Shown here: positions 54,641-63,749 of the stretch, piece after piece
Layout: each line of letters begins with the position of its first letter
How positions within the stretch are numbered: position 1 is the first letter of the stretch
Origin: JBQTGK01 sp052400665
GTDB lineage: Bacteria > Bacteroidota > Bacteroidia > Bacteroidales > Marinifilaceae
Direction: 5' to 3' (one strand)
DNA: 64,000 nt
Assembly: GCA_052400665.1 (NCBI GenBank)
Contig: JBQTGK010000013.1
Translations under genes and position numbers: made by a program
The notes under the pieces: model-generated
Database searches by the model: none
What the model was told of the DNA's origin: nothing
The model's input: only the letters and a program-made list of their open reading frames with translations

Positions 54641-56296
54641 ATGAAAATTCGTCTATTACTACTTTCAATTCTAGGATTTTTTGCGGCTAGCATCTCAAAT
54701 GCTCAAGACGTAGAAAGAGAGCGTCCTAAAGAATGGGACGGATTAGTTGAAGGCGGAATGTTCATGGATCGATTTTTACCAATTCCAACAATAGGAAAAT
54801 TAACAAATGATACCTGGGGGGCAAAAGGTGTTAAGCCTCGCTATGTTGACAATGGCATTGAAGATAAAGAATGGTCGTATTGGGGTGGAAACATTGTGCT
54901 TGGATCCGATGGCAAATACCATCAATTTTTGTGTAGATGGAGAGAAGATTCAGAAAAAGGACACATGGAATGGCCTCGTTCCGAAGTTGTTCATGCCATT
55001 GCCGATAATTCTTTAGGACCTTTTAAATATATCGAAACCATTGGAAAAGGACACAACCCAGAAATATATCAAATAAAAGATGGCCGATATGTTATCTATG
55101 TAAATAACGGATACTACATTTCAAAGAGCTTAAATGGACCGTGGAAATATGCAAACTTTGAATATGACCAACGCAACAGACCTGTATTCGATCACATGAC
55201 CAATCATACATTTGCACAACGCGAAGATGGTTCGTACCTAATGGTTTGCCGAGGTGGTGGCATTTGGTTCAGTGAAAATGGGCTCCCTCCTTTCTATGAG
55301 GTAAGCGAAAAAAGTGTTTATCCTCCTTACGAAGGCAGATATGAGGATCCTGTAGTTTGGCGCACCAACATTCAATACCATATGATTGTTAACGATTGGC
55401 TGGGACGAATTGCTTACTACTTGCGATCGAAAAACGGTATCAATTGGAAAGTAGAACCAGGAGAAGCTTATCAGCCAGGAATTGCAACATACGAAGATGG
55501 AACCTTAGTTAATTGGTACAAATTCGAACGAATTAAAGTTTTACAAGATGAATACGGACGAGCCATTCAAGCCAATTTTGCTGTCGCAGACACCATTAAA
55601 AAACAAGACAAAGGAAGCGATCGTCACAGCTCCAAGAATATTAGTATTCCATTAACTGTTGGCCGTTTAATTACTATTCTTAATAAAGAAAAAATCGATT
55701 CCTCGACCAAAACCATTCGCATTAAAATTAAAGCAGAAAAAGGTTTTAATCCACATAAGGATATCAATATTAAATCTCTGCGCTTTGGTGGCTCCGAAAA
55801 AATAAACTTCGGTGGAGGTTCGAAGGTATTGAAAACAGAAAAATCAGGTAATGATCTGATAATCGAGTTTAATACTGCTGAAAACGGACTGACAAATGAC
55901 AATTTTGTAGCTAAATTATTGGGAAAAACAAAAAAAGGAAAACTCCTATACGGATATGCTCGTCTGCCAGGTATCAATTACAACGAACAGGCACTTTCGT
56001 GCAAATTTCCAATTCTCGCTTTAAACGGACGCGAATTAAAAATTAAACTGGAAGTACAAAATTTTGGACAAATCACTTCTACTGTATCAAATGTAAAAAT
56101 TGAATATTTAGAAAAAGGAAATTGGATTCTAATCAAACAAGGAAATATCAAACCATTAAAACCATTTGAAAAAACAACACTTATTCTAAAAGCCAAGAAA
56201 TTTGCAGAAAGAGAAAGTGCTGTAAAAATAAAAGTAACAATTAATCAAAAAGAACAAAAGCCAGCTGTTCTTGCAGGAACAATAATAATTAGATAA
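54641..56296 (+). CDS. Secreted protein with probable beta-propeller glycosidase fold, family unassigned
   Basis: A 551-residue protein with a signal peptide (ending SNAQ). The first 330 residues show the repeated blade-like pattern of GH43/GH32/GH117-type propellers: YWGGNIVLGSDGKYHQFLCRW, GHNPEIYQIKDGRYVIYVNN, YEDPVVWRTNIQYHMIVNDW. Acidic residues D and E at blade starts could be catalytic. The last 200 residues or so look like beta-sandwich modules. I cannot place it in a named family by eye. It sits between a sulfatase and a GH29 gene, so a role in the same glycan breakdown is likely. Confidence 0.75.
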   Translation: MKIRLLLLSILGFFAASISNAQDVERERPKEWDGLVEGGMFMDRFLPIPTIGKLTNDTWGAKGVKPRYVDNGIEDKEWSYWGGNIVLGSDGKYHQFLCRWREDSEKGHMEWPRSEVVHAIADNSLGPFKYIETIGKGHNPEIYQIKDGRYVIYVNNGYYISKSLNGPWKYANFEYDQRNRPVFDHMTNHTFAQREDGSYLMVCRGGGIWFSENGLPPFYEVSEKSVYPPYEGRYEDPVVWRTNIQYHMIVNDWLGRIAYYLRSKNGINWKVEPGEAYQPGIATYEDGTLVNWYKFERIKVLQDEYGRAIQANFAVADTIKKQDKGSDRHSSKNISIPLTVGRLITILNKEKIDSSTKTIRIKIKAEKGFNPHKDINIKSLRFGGSEKINFGGGSKVLKTEKSGNDLIIEFNTAENGLTNDNFVAKLLGKTKKGKLLYGYARLPGINYNEQALSCKFPILALNGRELKIKLEVQNFGQITSTVSNVKIEYLEKGNWILIKQGNIKPLKPFEKTTLILKAKKFAERESAVKIKVTINQKEQKPAVLAGTIIIR

Positions 56297-56461
56297 TGAC
56301 TAATAAACTGCATTTAAACACTAAGAAAACTGAATAAAAACAAAGAAAATAAATAATTACATACTACTATCATGACAAAAAGAATATGTCGCATAAAAAC
56401 AATGATTCTAAATCAGTTCGCATGTGCATCTTACTTAGTCTTGATAGCAAATTTTTAAATC

Positions 56462-58021
56462 ATGAGAATTAATTACTTGCGAGCATTTGCCTTCCTGCTA
56501 ATAGCAGTAAACACCATTGGGTTCGCGAATGCAAAAAAGAAAGAAAAATTTAAACCAAACTGGGAATCTTTAGAAAAAATAGAACAAGTGCCGGAATGGT
56601 TTCAAGATGCTAAATTTGGTATTTATGCCCATTGGGGACCTGTATCAAATGCATTTGTAGGAACCGATCCTAATACTTTCTATGCTGGATGGCATGGAAT
56701 GAAAATGTACGAAGATGGAGTAAAAGTTCCTACAAAAAATGGGAAACCTACCAGTAACTTTATTCATCATTCTGAACACTTCGGAGATCCTGCTGAATTT
56801 GGTTATAAGGAACTAATCGAAAAATTTGACCCATCTGGTTTCGACGCTAAAAAATGGGCTGATTTATTTGCTCTTTCAGGTGCAAAATTTGCTGGTCCAG
56901 TTGCCATGCACCACGATAACTTTGCCATGTGGGATGCAAAATCTACACGCTGGAATTCTATGAATTATGGTGGAATTGATCCATCGGCAGAATTAAAAAA
57001 AGCAATTGAAGCTAAAGGAATGAAATTTATGGCTTCTTTTCATCATGCATTTACCTGGAAATATTACGCTCCAGCTCATGCTTATGGTGGAGTAAGCCCA
57101 GAAGATTACGATTTATACACCAATCCTCATGCCTTAGATTCGGAAACTCCTGATGCCCGTTTTTACAAAGAATGGTGGGCAAAACTAAAAGAATATATTG
57201 ATGTATATCAACCTGACTTAATCTGGTTTGATTGGTGGTTAGAAAATATGACTGAAGAATGTCGCGAGAAGTTTCTTGCCTACTACCACAATAAAGGATT
57301 GGAATGGAACAAAGATGTTGCTGTTTGTTACAAAGAAAGTACTTTCCCAGCAAGTACAGCCATTAAAGATTATGAACGAGGAAGACCTAACCAACCTGTA
57401 GAACAAATGTGGTTAACCGACACTTCTCCAGGAGCATGGTTTTACCGTCCAGGTGCTAAATTTAAAACACCCAACCAATTGGTTGATATCTTGGTTGATA
57501 TCGTAGCAAAAAATGGTTGTATGTTACTAAATGTTCCACCAAACCCTGATGGAACTATTCCTGAAGTAATGGTAAACCTATTAACTGAAATGGGAAAATG
57601 GTTAAAAGTAAATGGCGATGCTATTTACGGAACACGTGTTTGGACTGTTTTTGGAGAAGGCCCTACGCGTTTACCAGAAGGTGGGCATAAAGTTGAAAAA
57701 CTAAAAATTGCCTATACCAATACAGATATTCGATTCACTAAAAAATCGGATAAAGAGTTTTATGCGATAGTAATGGACAAGCCTGAAGGTGAAACTATTA
57801 TTAAAACCTTAAGTACTCAAATTGGCGTACTAAATTCCAAAATTGAAAAAATCGAATTATTAGGAAGCAATGAAAAAATTGAGTGGGAAAGAAACGAAAA
57901 AGGCCTTATCATTAAAGCTCCTAAAGTTTTACCATCAGACTATGCACATTCATACAAAATAACTTTAGAAGGTTATACCGAAAATGCAATTGGTGGTGAT
58001 GTTGAAGCTCATGTTGATTAA
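56462..58021 (+). CDS. Secreted GH29-family alpha-L-fucosidase-like enzyme
   Basis: A 519-residue enzyme with a signal peptide (ending FANA). GH29 motifs are clear: WFQDAKFGIYAHWGPVS, FAGPVAMHHDNFAMWD, MASFHHAF and the probable nucleophile D257 in LIWFDWW. The region after the barrel has the usual C-terminal beta domain (DIRFTKKSDKEFYAIVMD). It differs from the GH29 at 37897 around the nucleophile (WFDWW against WTDVGF), so the two may have different specificities. It is the last gene of the second plus-strand operon, followed by a strong terminator. Confidence 0.92.
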   Translation: MRINYLRAFAFLLIAVNTIGFANAKKKEKFKPNWESLEKIEQVPEWFQDAKFGIYAHWGPVSNAFVGTDPNTFYAGWHGMKMYEDGVKVPTKNGKPTSNFIHHSEHFGDPAEFGYKELIEKFDPSGFDAKKWADLFALSGAKFAGPVAMHHDNFAMWDAKSTRWNSMNYGGIDPSAELKKAIEAKGMKFMASFHHAFTWKYYAPAHAYGGVSPEDYDLYTNPHALDSETPDARFYKEWWAKLKEYIDVYQPDLIWFDWWLENMTEECREKFLAYYHNKGLEWNKDVAVCYKESTFPASTAIKDYERGRPNQPVEQMWLTDTSPGAWFYRPGAKFKTPNQLVDILVDIVAKNGCMLLNVPPNPDGTIPEVMVNLLTEMGKWLKVNGDAIYGTRVWTVFGEGPTRLPEGGHKVEKLKIAYTNTDIRFTKKSDKEFYAIVMDKPEGETIIKTLSTQIGVLNSKIEKIELLGSNEKIEWERNEKGLIIKAPKVLPSDYAHSYKITLEGYTENAIGGDVEAHVD

Positions 58022-58033
58022 CACAACCAATTT

Positions 58034-58074
58034 AAAAAAAAGTGCTGTTCATAGTATGAACAGCACTTTTTTTT
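58034..58074. terminator. Strong bidirectional terminator
   Basis: A 12-bp perfect stem (AGTGCTGTTCAT at 58041-58052 with 58056-58067), a 3-nt loop, and flanking A7 and T-rich runs. It serves the plus-strand operon and probably the convergent regulator gene that ends at 58112. Confidence 0.92.
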
Positions 58075-58111
58075 GTATGTATATTAGCTTAAAAACTTAA
58101 AGCAGATAGAT

Positions 58112-59740
58112 TTAAATAGAAGCAATAAAATTACTCAAATTGGTATTTCTTTCTAAATCCATTTTCTTACGTAAGCGATGACGAGCCATGTGTACACTAT
58201 TTACCGAAATACCCAATAAATGAGCCATTTCTTTACCCGTGAAATTTAATTTAATTAAAGCACAAACCTTTAAATCTGTAGGGCTAAGATCGGGTACTGC
58301 CAAACGCAATCGTTCGTAAAAATCTTCGTTTACCGACATAAACCTATTGTTAAAATCGTCCCACAAACTATTAGAACTCTTGTTTATTGAAGTCATCAGA
58401 GCATCCGTCATCACCTGCTCTTTCGATGCGTTCATTTGATCAACCAAAGTCTTAATAATCTCCTCTTTTTCGATTAATTTTAAGGTTGATGCCGTTAATT
58501 CTTTATTCTTAATTTCGAGCAATTCCTTCGATTCTTTTTGCTTCTGCAGATTTACTTGCTGATCCTTTTGATACTTTTTTTGTTGCTTTTTATTTCTAAC
58601 CACTAGGCCAAGAATAATCAGAATAAGAACAAGTGCAATTATAATAATTCGAAATATTAAAAAAGCTTTCACTTTCTCAGCCAACTCTAAATTAATCCGA
58701 TTTAATTCAATATCCTTATTTAATAATTCTTCCTGATAACGGTTTTTAACTTGTAAAAAGCCACTATTTCTTTTCCTTTTGGCACTAAAAAAAGTTTCAT
58801 TAATATTTTTCGATTTTCTAATATTCTTATAGGCTTTTTCGAACTCACCTTTGTTCGCCTGCAACAAAGATAAACGCTCTAATAAGTAAGCCTTTTGTAT
58901 GGTATTTTTACCATATATCTTTTGAGTTTTAGTAGCTTTATTAAGGTAAAGCAAAGCCAGTTCAATCTTGTTTTCTTTTCGATACTCTTCGCTAATTTTC
59001 GAATAAACACTAACCAAAAACTTTTTATTTTCAACCGTATTCTCTTTATTATTTTCCAAAATATCAATAATCGAAAGCATCAAATTTGTGGCCTTATCAA
59101 ACTGATTGTTTCGATACAAAAAAGTTGCTTTTTTTGAATCAAGCATGGCTCTAGCTAATGGCGTTTGATTTATGGTATCCGATATCATATAACAACTATC
59201 TAAGTATTCTCTTGCACTACCTAACTTCTTGTAGCGCAAATCCAATAGCATTTTGTGATAGTAAGAACTAATCATCTCCGAAGAAGATATCTGTTTATCA
59301 TGATACAATTCTCGATTTAAAACAAGTGATTTCTCAATGTATTTTCTAGTTTCCTCTTCCTGATTAAAAATGTAATTTAGCATTCCAAAGTTATCGTAGG
59401 CTTTTGCAAGCAAAATAGAATCCCCTAATTCTTCAGCTAAAAACAAAGCTTCTCCAGAATGATCAAATGCATCGCTAAAATCGAGTTGTTCTTTTTTAAT
59501 TTTTATAAGAGATAATAATGAACGAATTATACTAAAGGTATCTTGCTCAACAATGCCATTTTCATAAGCCATATTTAGACGAAAAACCGAAGAATCGACC
59601 ATAACTTCTTCAGGTAATTGATCGCTCTTAATTTGATTAACTACTGCATGAGATTGTAAAGTTCCAATTCCAATCATATTAAGTAGTAGAAATATTAAAA
59701 CACCCCCTTTAAAAGCGTCATTCTGTATCTTAAAGTTCAT
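58112..59740 (-). CDS. Membrane-bound TPR regulator with LuxR-like HTH
   Basis: A 542-residue protein. An N-terminal hydrophobic signal (about 10-32) precedes a periplasmic alpha-helical TPR array (about 60-335; for example AKAYDNFGMLNYIF and LALLYLNKATKTQKIYG). A single membrane helix lies at about 358-380 (FLIFRIIIIALVLILIILGL). A cytoplasmic coiled coil and a C-terminal helix-turn-helix follow (about 480-540; LSPTDLKVCALIKLNFTGKE, ISVNSVHMARHRLRKKM). This layout resembles hybrid two-component regulators without kinase or receiver. It is divergent from the sulfatase gene at 59923 and probably regulates part of the PUL. Confidence 0.88.
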   Translation of the reverse strand: MNFKIQNDAFKGGVLIFLLLNMIGIGTLQSHAVVNQIKSDQLPEEVMVDSSVFRLNMAYENGIVEQDTFSIIRSLLSLIKIKKEQLDFSDAFDHSGEALFLAEELGDSILLAKAYDNFGMLNYIFNQEEETRKYIEKSLVLNRELYHDKQISSSEMISSYYHKMLLDLRYKKLGSAREYLDSCYMISDTINQTPLARAMLDSKKATFLYRNNQFDKATNLMLSIIDILENNKENTVENKKFLVSVYSKISEEYRKENKIELALLYLNKATKTQKIYGKNTIQKAYLLERLSLLQANKGEFEKAYKNIRKSKNINETFFSAKRKRNSGFLQVKNRYQEELLNKDIELNRINLELAEKVKAFLIFRIIIIALVLILIILGLVVRNKKQQKKYQKDQQVNLQKQKESKELLEIKNKELTASTLKLIEKEEIIKTLVDQMNASKEQVMTDALMTSINKSSNSLWDDFNNRFMSVNEDFYERLRLAVPDLSPTDLKVCALIKLNFTGKEMAHLLGISVNSVHMARHRLRKKMDLERNTNLSNFIASI

Positions 59741-59777
59741 ATATATAACCTATTACAACGTTTTATTTTTATATCTA

Positions 59778-59785
59778 CAAATGTA
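59778..59785 (-). promoter_or_regulatory. Candidate -7 element for the TPR/LuxR regulator gene
   Basis: Reads TACATTTG on the minus strand (TAnnTTTG), 38 bp before the ATG. Confidence 0.45.
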
Positions 59786-59870
59786 TGTAAAGTCTTTGTA
59801 AATGCCGAATATCACACATGTATAGTTTTAGTAAGAATAAAAACTCCTTCAATACACTTTTAAATTGATA

Positions 59871-59892
59871 CTATTGTTTATTCAAACAATAG
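59871..59892. promoter_or_regulatory. Candidate operator palindrome upstream of the lone sulfatase
   Basis: CTATTGTTT (59871-59879) and its exact inverse AAACAATAG (59884-59892) flank a 4-bp centre. It lies 31 bp before the ATG of the sulfatase at 59923 and in the divergent region with the TPR/LuxR gene. Confidence 0.5.
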
Positions 59893-59922
59893 ATATAAAA
59901 ATAATCTGCTAACTATACAATA

Positions 59923-61761
59923 ATGAGGATAATAAAAATTGCAGTTGTATTGCTTTATATAGCATTGCCATTCGCAACATTCGGACAAAAGCAAAAACCA
60001 AACATTCTTTGGATTATTACCGATGATCAGAGAGCCGATGCTTTAGCCTGTTTTAATGAAGCCACACGGGGACAAAAGAAAAGTGCATTGGGATATGTTG
60101 AATCTCCCTTTATTGATGCATTCGCAAAAGAAGGTGTACTCTTCACCAATGCTTATTGTAACTCACCAGCTTGCGCTCCATCGCGTGCCTCTATGCATAC
60201 GGGTAAATACCCACACCATTCTGGAATTTATGGATTTGAACAAAATCATCCAAATGCCTCACATTACAATCCTGTAGTCCCCGAAATTTTAAGAGACAAT
60301 GGATATAATACAGCCAGAATTGGAAAATTAGGCACTTATATATTCCAATGGGGACCTGGATTAAGCTGGAATGATCCTGGATTTTACAATCATGTGGTAG
60401 ACACAAAAAATAACCTGCAAAGAAAAGGTTTAACAGATTTCTACAAAAATAAAACCCACAAAAAAGGAGCAAAAGGAGAACAGGAAATATGGTTTTATCC
60501 TGATGGTAGTAAAAAAACATATTACACCCTTTTAAAAGGAGGAAAAGTATCAAAAGAGGACCTTACTTTAAACGAACAAATAGATCAGGATCAAGAAATT
60601 TTAAGAGCCTATACCAGATTTAACACAAGAATGATTTTAGGCGGCGAAAGTACAATGCCAGGCCCCAAAACCATTGATGGCAGAATTTCGGAAGAGTTTC
60701 GCAATTACTTTGATAATGAAAACAAATCCTACAAAGGATTAGATGGAAGAACTTTACAGGGACCCAAAACTTCGGAACCTCAATTTATTAACCTCGGTCA
60801 TCATTTTCCACATTCCCCAATTTTACCTCCAAAATCGTTTCGAGAAAAATTTAAACACAAAATATATAACATTCCTGATTTCGATAAAAGTGAGTTAGAC
60901 AAATTACCTGCTCAACTTAAAAGACTTTATGAAAAAATGAAAGTTGATGAGATGACAATTGAAGAAAAGCAACAATTAATAAGGGATTATTACGCTTTCT
61001 GCGCATTTGGAGATTCTTTAGTTGGTGCATCAATTGAGATTTTCAAAGATTATTGCGCCAGAAATAAACAAGAGTACTTAATTGTTATAGCCTGCGGAGA
61101 TCATGGATGGCATTTAGGAGAACAAGGCATAAGTGCCAAGTTTGCACCCTACGATAAATCAAATCACACCACAGTAATTGTTTCGTCATCGGATAAATCG
61201 AAATTTCCTGCTGGTAAAATTGTCAACGACTATGTTGAATTTGTAGATTTTGCTCCGACCTTTTATGCCGCTGCAGGAATTGATGTTGAAACAAAAGAAT
61301 ATAACTATTTAGATGGCTACGATTTGGCAAAAGTGGTAAATGGAGAAAAGAAAGCCCGCGATTATGTTTTAGGAGAAATGAATCATGTAATTGGCGATCG
61401 CGCCTACATTCGAACAAAGAATTTTGCCTTTTCGATGCGCGTACGCAAAAACAATGCAAAACCAAAAGCAAAAACCATTAATGTAAATCTGAAATGGGCT
61501 TTAAACTGTGCTCCCGAAGATGCCGAGATGGCCCTTTACGATATCCGCGTAGATGCGGGTGAACAAACGAACGTAGCCTACAAAAAAGAATACAAAAAAC
61601 TAGCCTCTTGGTTCCGAAACAAGTTGGGAAATATTGTTTTAGGAGATGGTCGAATTGAATGCGATTGGTCGAAAGAAAACACATGGGCTCGCAGTGAATT
61701 TGCCTTAGGTGCCGATGATAAAATTATTGATATCCCCAATAAAATTATTCCAACGAAATAG
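59923..61761 (+). CDS. S1-family sulfatase, single-gene unit (PUL)
   Basis: A 612-residue secreted sulfatase (signal peptide ending TFGQ). The formylglycine candidate is C84 in SPACAPSRASMHTGKYP, a canonical CxPxR. Metal ligands are TDDQ (residues 33-36) and CGDHGWHLGEQG. It is longer than the other sulfatases in the window because of an insertion of about 100 residues (roughly 165-265), rich in charged residues, which may shape the substrate pocket. It stands alone, with its own upstream palindrome and downstream terminator. Confidence 0.92.
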   Translation: MRIIKIAVVLLYIALPFATFGQKQKPNILWIITDDQRADALACFNEATRGQKKSALGYVESPFIDAFAKEGVLFTNAYCNSPACAPSRASMHTGKYPHHSGIYGFEQNHPNASHYNPVVPEILRDNGYNTARIGKLGTYIFQWGPGLSWNDPGFYNHVVDTKNNLQRKGLTDFYKNKTHKKGAKGEQEIWFYPDGSKKTYYTLLKGGKVSKEDLTLNEQIDQDQEILRAYTRFNTRMILGGESTMPGPKTIDGRISEEFRNYFDNENKSYKGLDGRTLQGPKTSEPQFINLGHHFPHSPILPPKSFREKFKHKIYNIPDFDKSELDKLPAQLKRLYEKMKVDEMTIEEKQQLIRDYYAFCAFGDSLVGASIEIFKDYCARNKQEYLIVIACGDHGWHLGEQGISAKFAPYDKSNHTTVIVSSSDKSKFPAGKIVNDYVEFVDFAPTFYAAAGIDVETKEYNYLDGYDLAKVVNGEKKARDYVLGEMNHVIGDRAYIRTKNFAFSMRVRKNNAKPKAKTINVNLKWALNCAPEDAEMALYDIRVDAGEQTNVAYKKEYKKLASWFRNKLGNIVLGDGRIECDWSKENTWARSEFALGADDKIIDIPNKIIPTK

Positions 61762-61794
61762 ATTAGATTAGATTAGTTTACAATTAGGATTGCT

Positions 61795-61824
61795 AGTGCC
61801 ATTGTCTTTCGAGATAATGGCACT
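61795..61824. terminator. Terminator of the lone sulfatase gene
   Basis: A 13-bp stem with one G-U pair (61795-61807 with 61812-61824) around a TTCG loop, followed by a T-rich tail. It sits between convergent genes. Just before it, GATTA is repeated in tandem at 61761-61775. Confidence 0.88.
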
Positions 61825-61852
61825 TTTCTTTTAGAACATTCTCAGAACAAAA

Positions 61853-62620
61853 CTAATCCACTTCGATTTCCAATTCATCATAAGCCAGAAACACATTCTC
61901 GGGTAGCTCTGCTTCCACTTCATCGTGAAAGCCCATTTGATGACTAATATGAGTTAGATACGCTTTTTCAGGCTTCAACTCTTCCACCAAAGCCAAGGCT
62001 TCGGAAAGAGAATAATGCGATATGTGCTTTTCTTTTCGAAGAGCATTAACTACCAACACCTTAAGGCCTCGCAACTTATCTTTCTCCTCTGGCGAAATAT
62101 AATTGGCATCGGTAATGTATGCCAAATTTCCGATCCGATAAGCATACACTGGTAGCTTAAGATGCATCACCCTAACCGGCTGAATTGTTGTTCCATTAAT
62201 ATGAAAAGCATCACCATTAACATCAATTAAATTCATTTGCGGTATTCCCGGATATTTAAATTCAGCAAAAACATAAGAGAACTCTTGCTTTAGCGATTCC
62301 TGCACTCGCTTTTCGGCATAAATATTAACCGCTTCTTTGTTCACCCAATTAAATGCACGAATATCATCCAAGCCTGCTGTATGATCCTTATGCTCGTGGG
62401 TAAAAAGAATGGCCGAAATATTATCAACTTTTGCACGAAGCATCTGATAACGAAAATCAGGCCCACTATCAATTACTATATTTTGTCCATCGACACGTAT
62501 TAGTACAGAAGTTCGAAGTCGCTTATCTTTTGAGTTTTTAGACAAGCAAACAGGGCACTTGCAAGCTATAATAGGAACACCTTGCGAAGTGCCGGTTCCC
62601 AAAAAAGTTAATTTTACCAT
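61853..62620 (-). CDS. PhnP-like metallo-beta-lactamase-fold hydrolase
   Basis: A 255-residue cytoplasmic phosphodiesterase-type enzyme. The metal site is THEHKDH (H75, H77, D79, H80), with DSGPDFR upstream and further histidines (SHYSLSEA, THISHQMG). The N-terminal C-K-C-P-V-C cluster matches the extra structural zinc of PhnP. The reading frame opens at 62650 with TTG, but the ATG at 62618-62620 directly precedes the conserved LGTGTSQGVP start. PhnP relatives act on cyclic phosphates, but no phosphonate genes are nearby, so the substrate is open. Confidence 0.88.
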   Translation of the reverse strand: MVKLTFLGTGTSQGVPIIACKCPVCLSKNSKDKRLRTSVLIRVDGQNIVIDSGPDFRYQMLRAKVDNISAILFTHEHKDHTAGLDDIRAFNWVNKEAVNIYAEKRVQESLKQEFSYVFAEFKYPGIPQMNLIDVNGDAFHINGTTIQPVRVMHLKLPVYAYRIGNLAYITDANYISPEEKDKLRGLKVLVVNALRKEKHISHYSLSEALALVEELKPEKAYLTHISHQMGFHDEVEAELPENVFLAYDELEIEVD

Positions 62621-62653
62621 TTTCAAATCCAGATTTTTTTCGGCTGGCAAGAA

Positions 62654-63580
62654 TTACTTTTTAGCATCCTTAAATTCTTTTCGGAAGGATAAGTAGAGTA
62701 AATACGACAATACAACAACAGCTAATACAGCCGAAGGAATTGCAGCCTCTTCTCCAAATAAAGTTAATGCGGTAACCACTGAAAAACCAGAACTTTTTAT
62801 TGTAACCAAAAGATTCTGACTTGTTGCAATGGAAGTTTTAACTCCTAACTTACGACTAAGCAGGGTAAATATCCAACCTAATCCGAAAATCCCTAAAAAC
62901 AAAACAAGGGAAACCAGCAATAGTATTTCAAAATTAGAAAAAAATACTTGTCTATTTAAGCCTACAGCCGTAAAAATTATGAATGCAAATCCCCAATCAA
63001 CAATTCTCCCTCTTACTTTTTCAACTGTAGGCTTTATGGGTTTCCAAAGTAAGAATCTTGAAATTAGCAAAGGAATCAGAACCAATTGAACCATGGCAAT
63101 AAATAAAGTTAACGGATTAATGCCTCCATCAATATTGGAAAACAAACCAATAATTAGAGGTGCAAAAAACAGTGAAGACAAAAATGCGCCCAAAGTTCCT
63201 ACAATTGCATATTTCAAATCACCTCCCAGAATATGAGAAAAAGGAATAACAGCAACTCCTGGAGGTGTAGATGCAATTACCACAAATCCCAGAAAGAGTT
63301 CTGGCGTAGGCATTAACCAGTACGAAAGTGCAATAATTACAGCTCCAAAAACCACATAATTTAATATGGAACCTACAATCATGGGCTTAATCATCTCCTT
63401 TAATGGAAACATTGCTTTCGAAGATATTCCTGTTGTAGAAAAAGTCATGACTACTGCCAAAACATAAAAAGTATAACTTTTAAATAAAATAGCATGTTCG
63501 CCAATTAGTAAACCTAGCACGACTGCCAACACTAAAATAAAATTTCTATTTAATAGAATTTTATGGAATAGATAACTCAT
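62654..63580 (-). CDS. Bile acid:sodium symporter (BASS)-superfamily transporter
   Basis: A 308-residue membrane protein with about nine or ten hydrophobic helices and the discontinuous-helix motif VIASTPPGVAVIPFSHILGGD. This places it in the BASS superfamily, near the arsenite (ACR3)/unknown branch. The second crossover motif is around SQNLLVTIKSSGFSVVTAL. Substrates of this superfamily range from bile acids to keto acids, and none can be assigned here. It lies 33 bp upstream of the PhnP-like gene. Confidence 0.8.
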   Translation of the reverse strand: MSYLFHKILLNRNFILVLAVVLGLLIGEHAILFKSYTFYVLAVVMTFSTTGISSKAMFPLKEMIKPMIVGSILNYVVFGAVIIALSYWLMPTPELFLGFVVIASTPPGVAVIPFSHILGGDLKYAIVGTLGAFLSSLFFAPLIIGLFSNIDGGINPLTLFIAMVQLVLIPLLISRFLLWKPIKPTVEKVRGRIVDWGFAFIIFTAVGLNRQVFFSNFEILLLVSLVLFLGIFGLGWIFTLLSRKLGVKTSIATSQNLLVTIKSSGFSVVTALTLFGEEAAIPSAVLAVVVLSYLLYLSFRKEFKDAKK

Positions 63581-63724
63581 TTGTGAAGTTGTTTAATTGC
63601 TGCAAAGATGAAACAATTTTACAGTCTTTCAAAAATATTAAGAATGATTCCAAATAAATACAATTAATGTAAATTGTTTACCATTGAGTTGGCAAACAAA
63701 AGAAAATGCAATCAACTTATTTTG

Positions 63725-63732
63725 TACATTTG
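63725..63732 (+). promoter_or_regulatory. Candidate -7 element for the methyltransferase gene
   Basis: TACATTTG matches TAnnTTTG and lies 17 bp before the ATG. Confidence 0.45.
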
Positions 63733-63749
63733 CCGAAAATAATTCAATC

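Noticed and set aside
56372..56458. A 28-codon ORF just upstream of the GH29 gene at 56462.
   Set aside because: It could be a leader peptide, but there is no homology, no clear ribosome site and no attenuator structure; chance is as likely.
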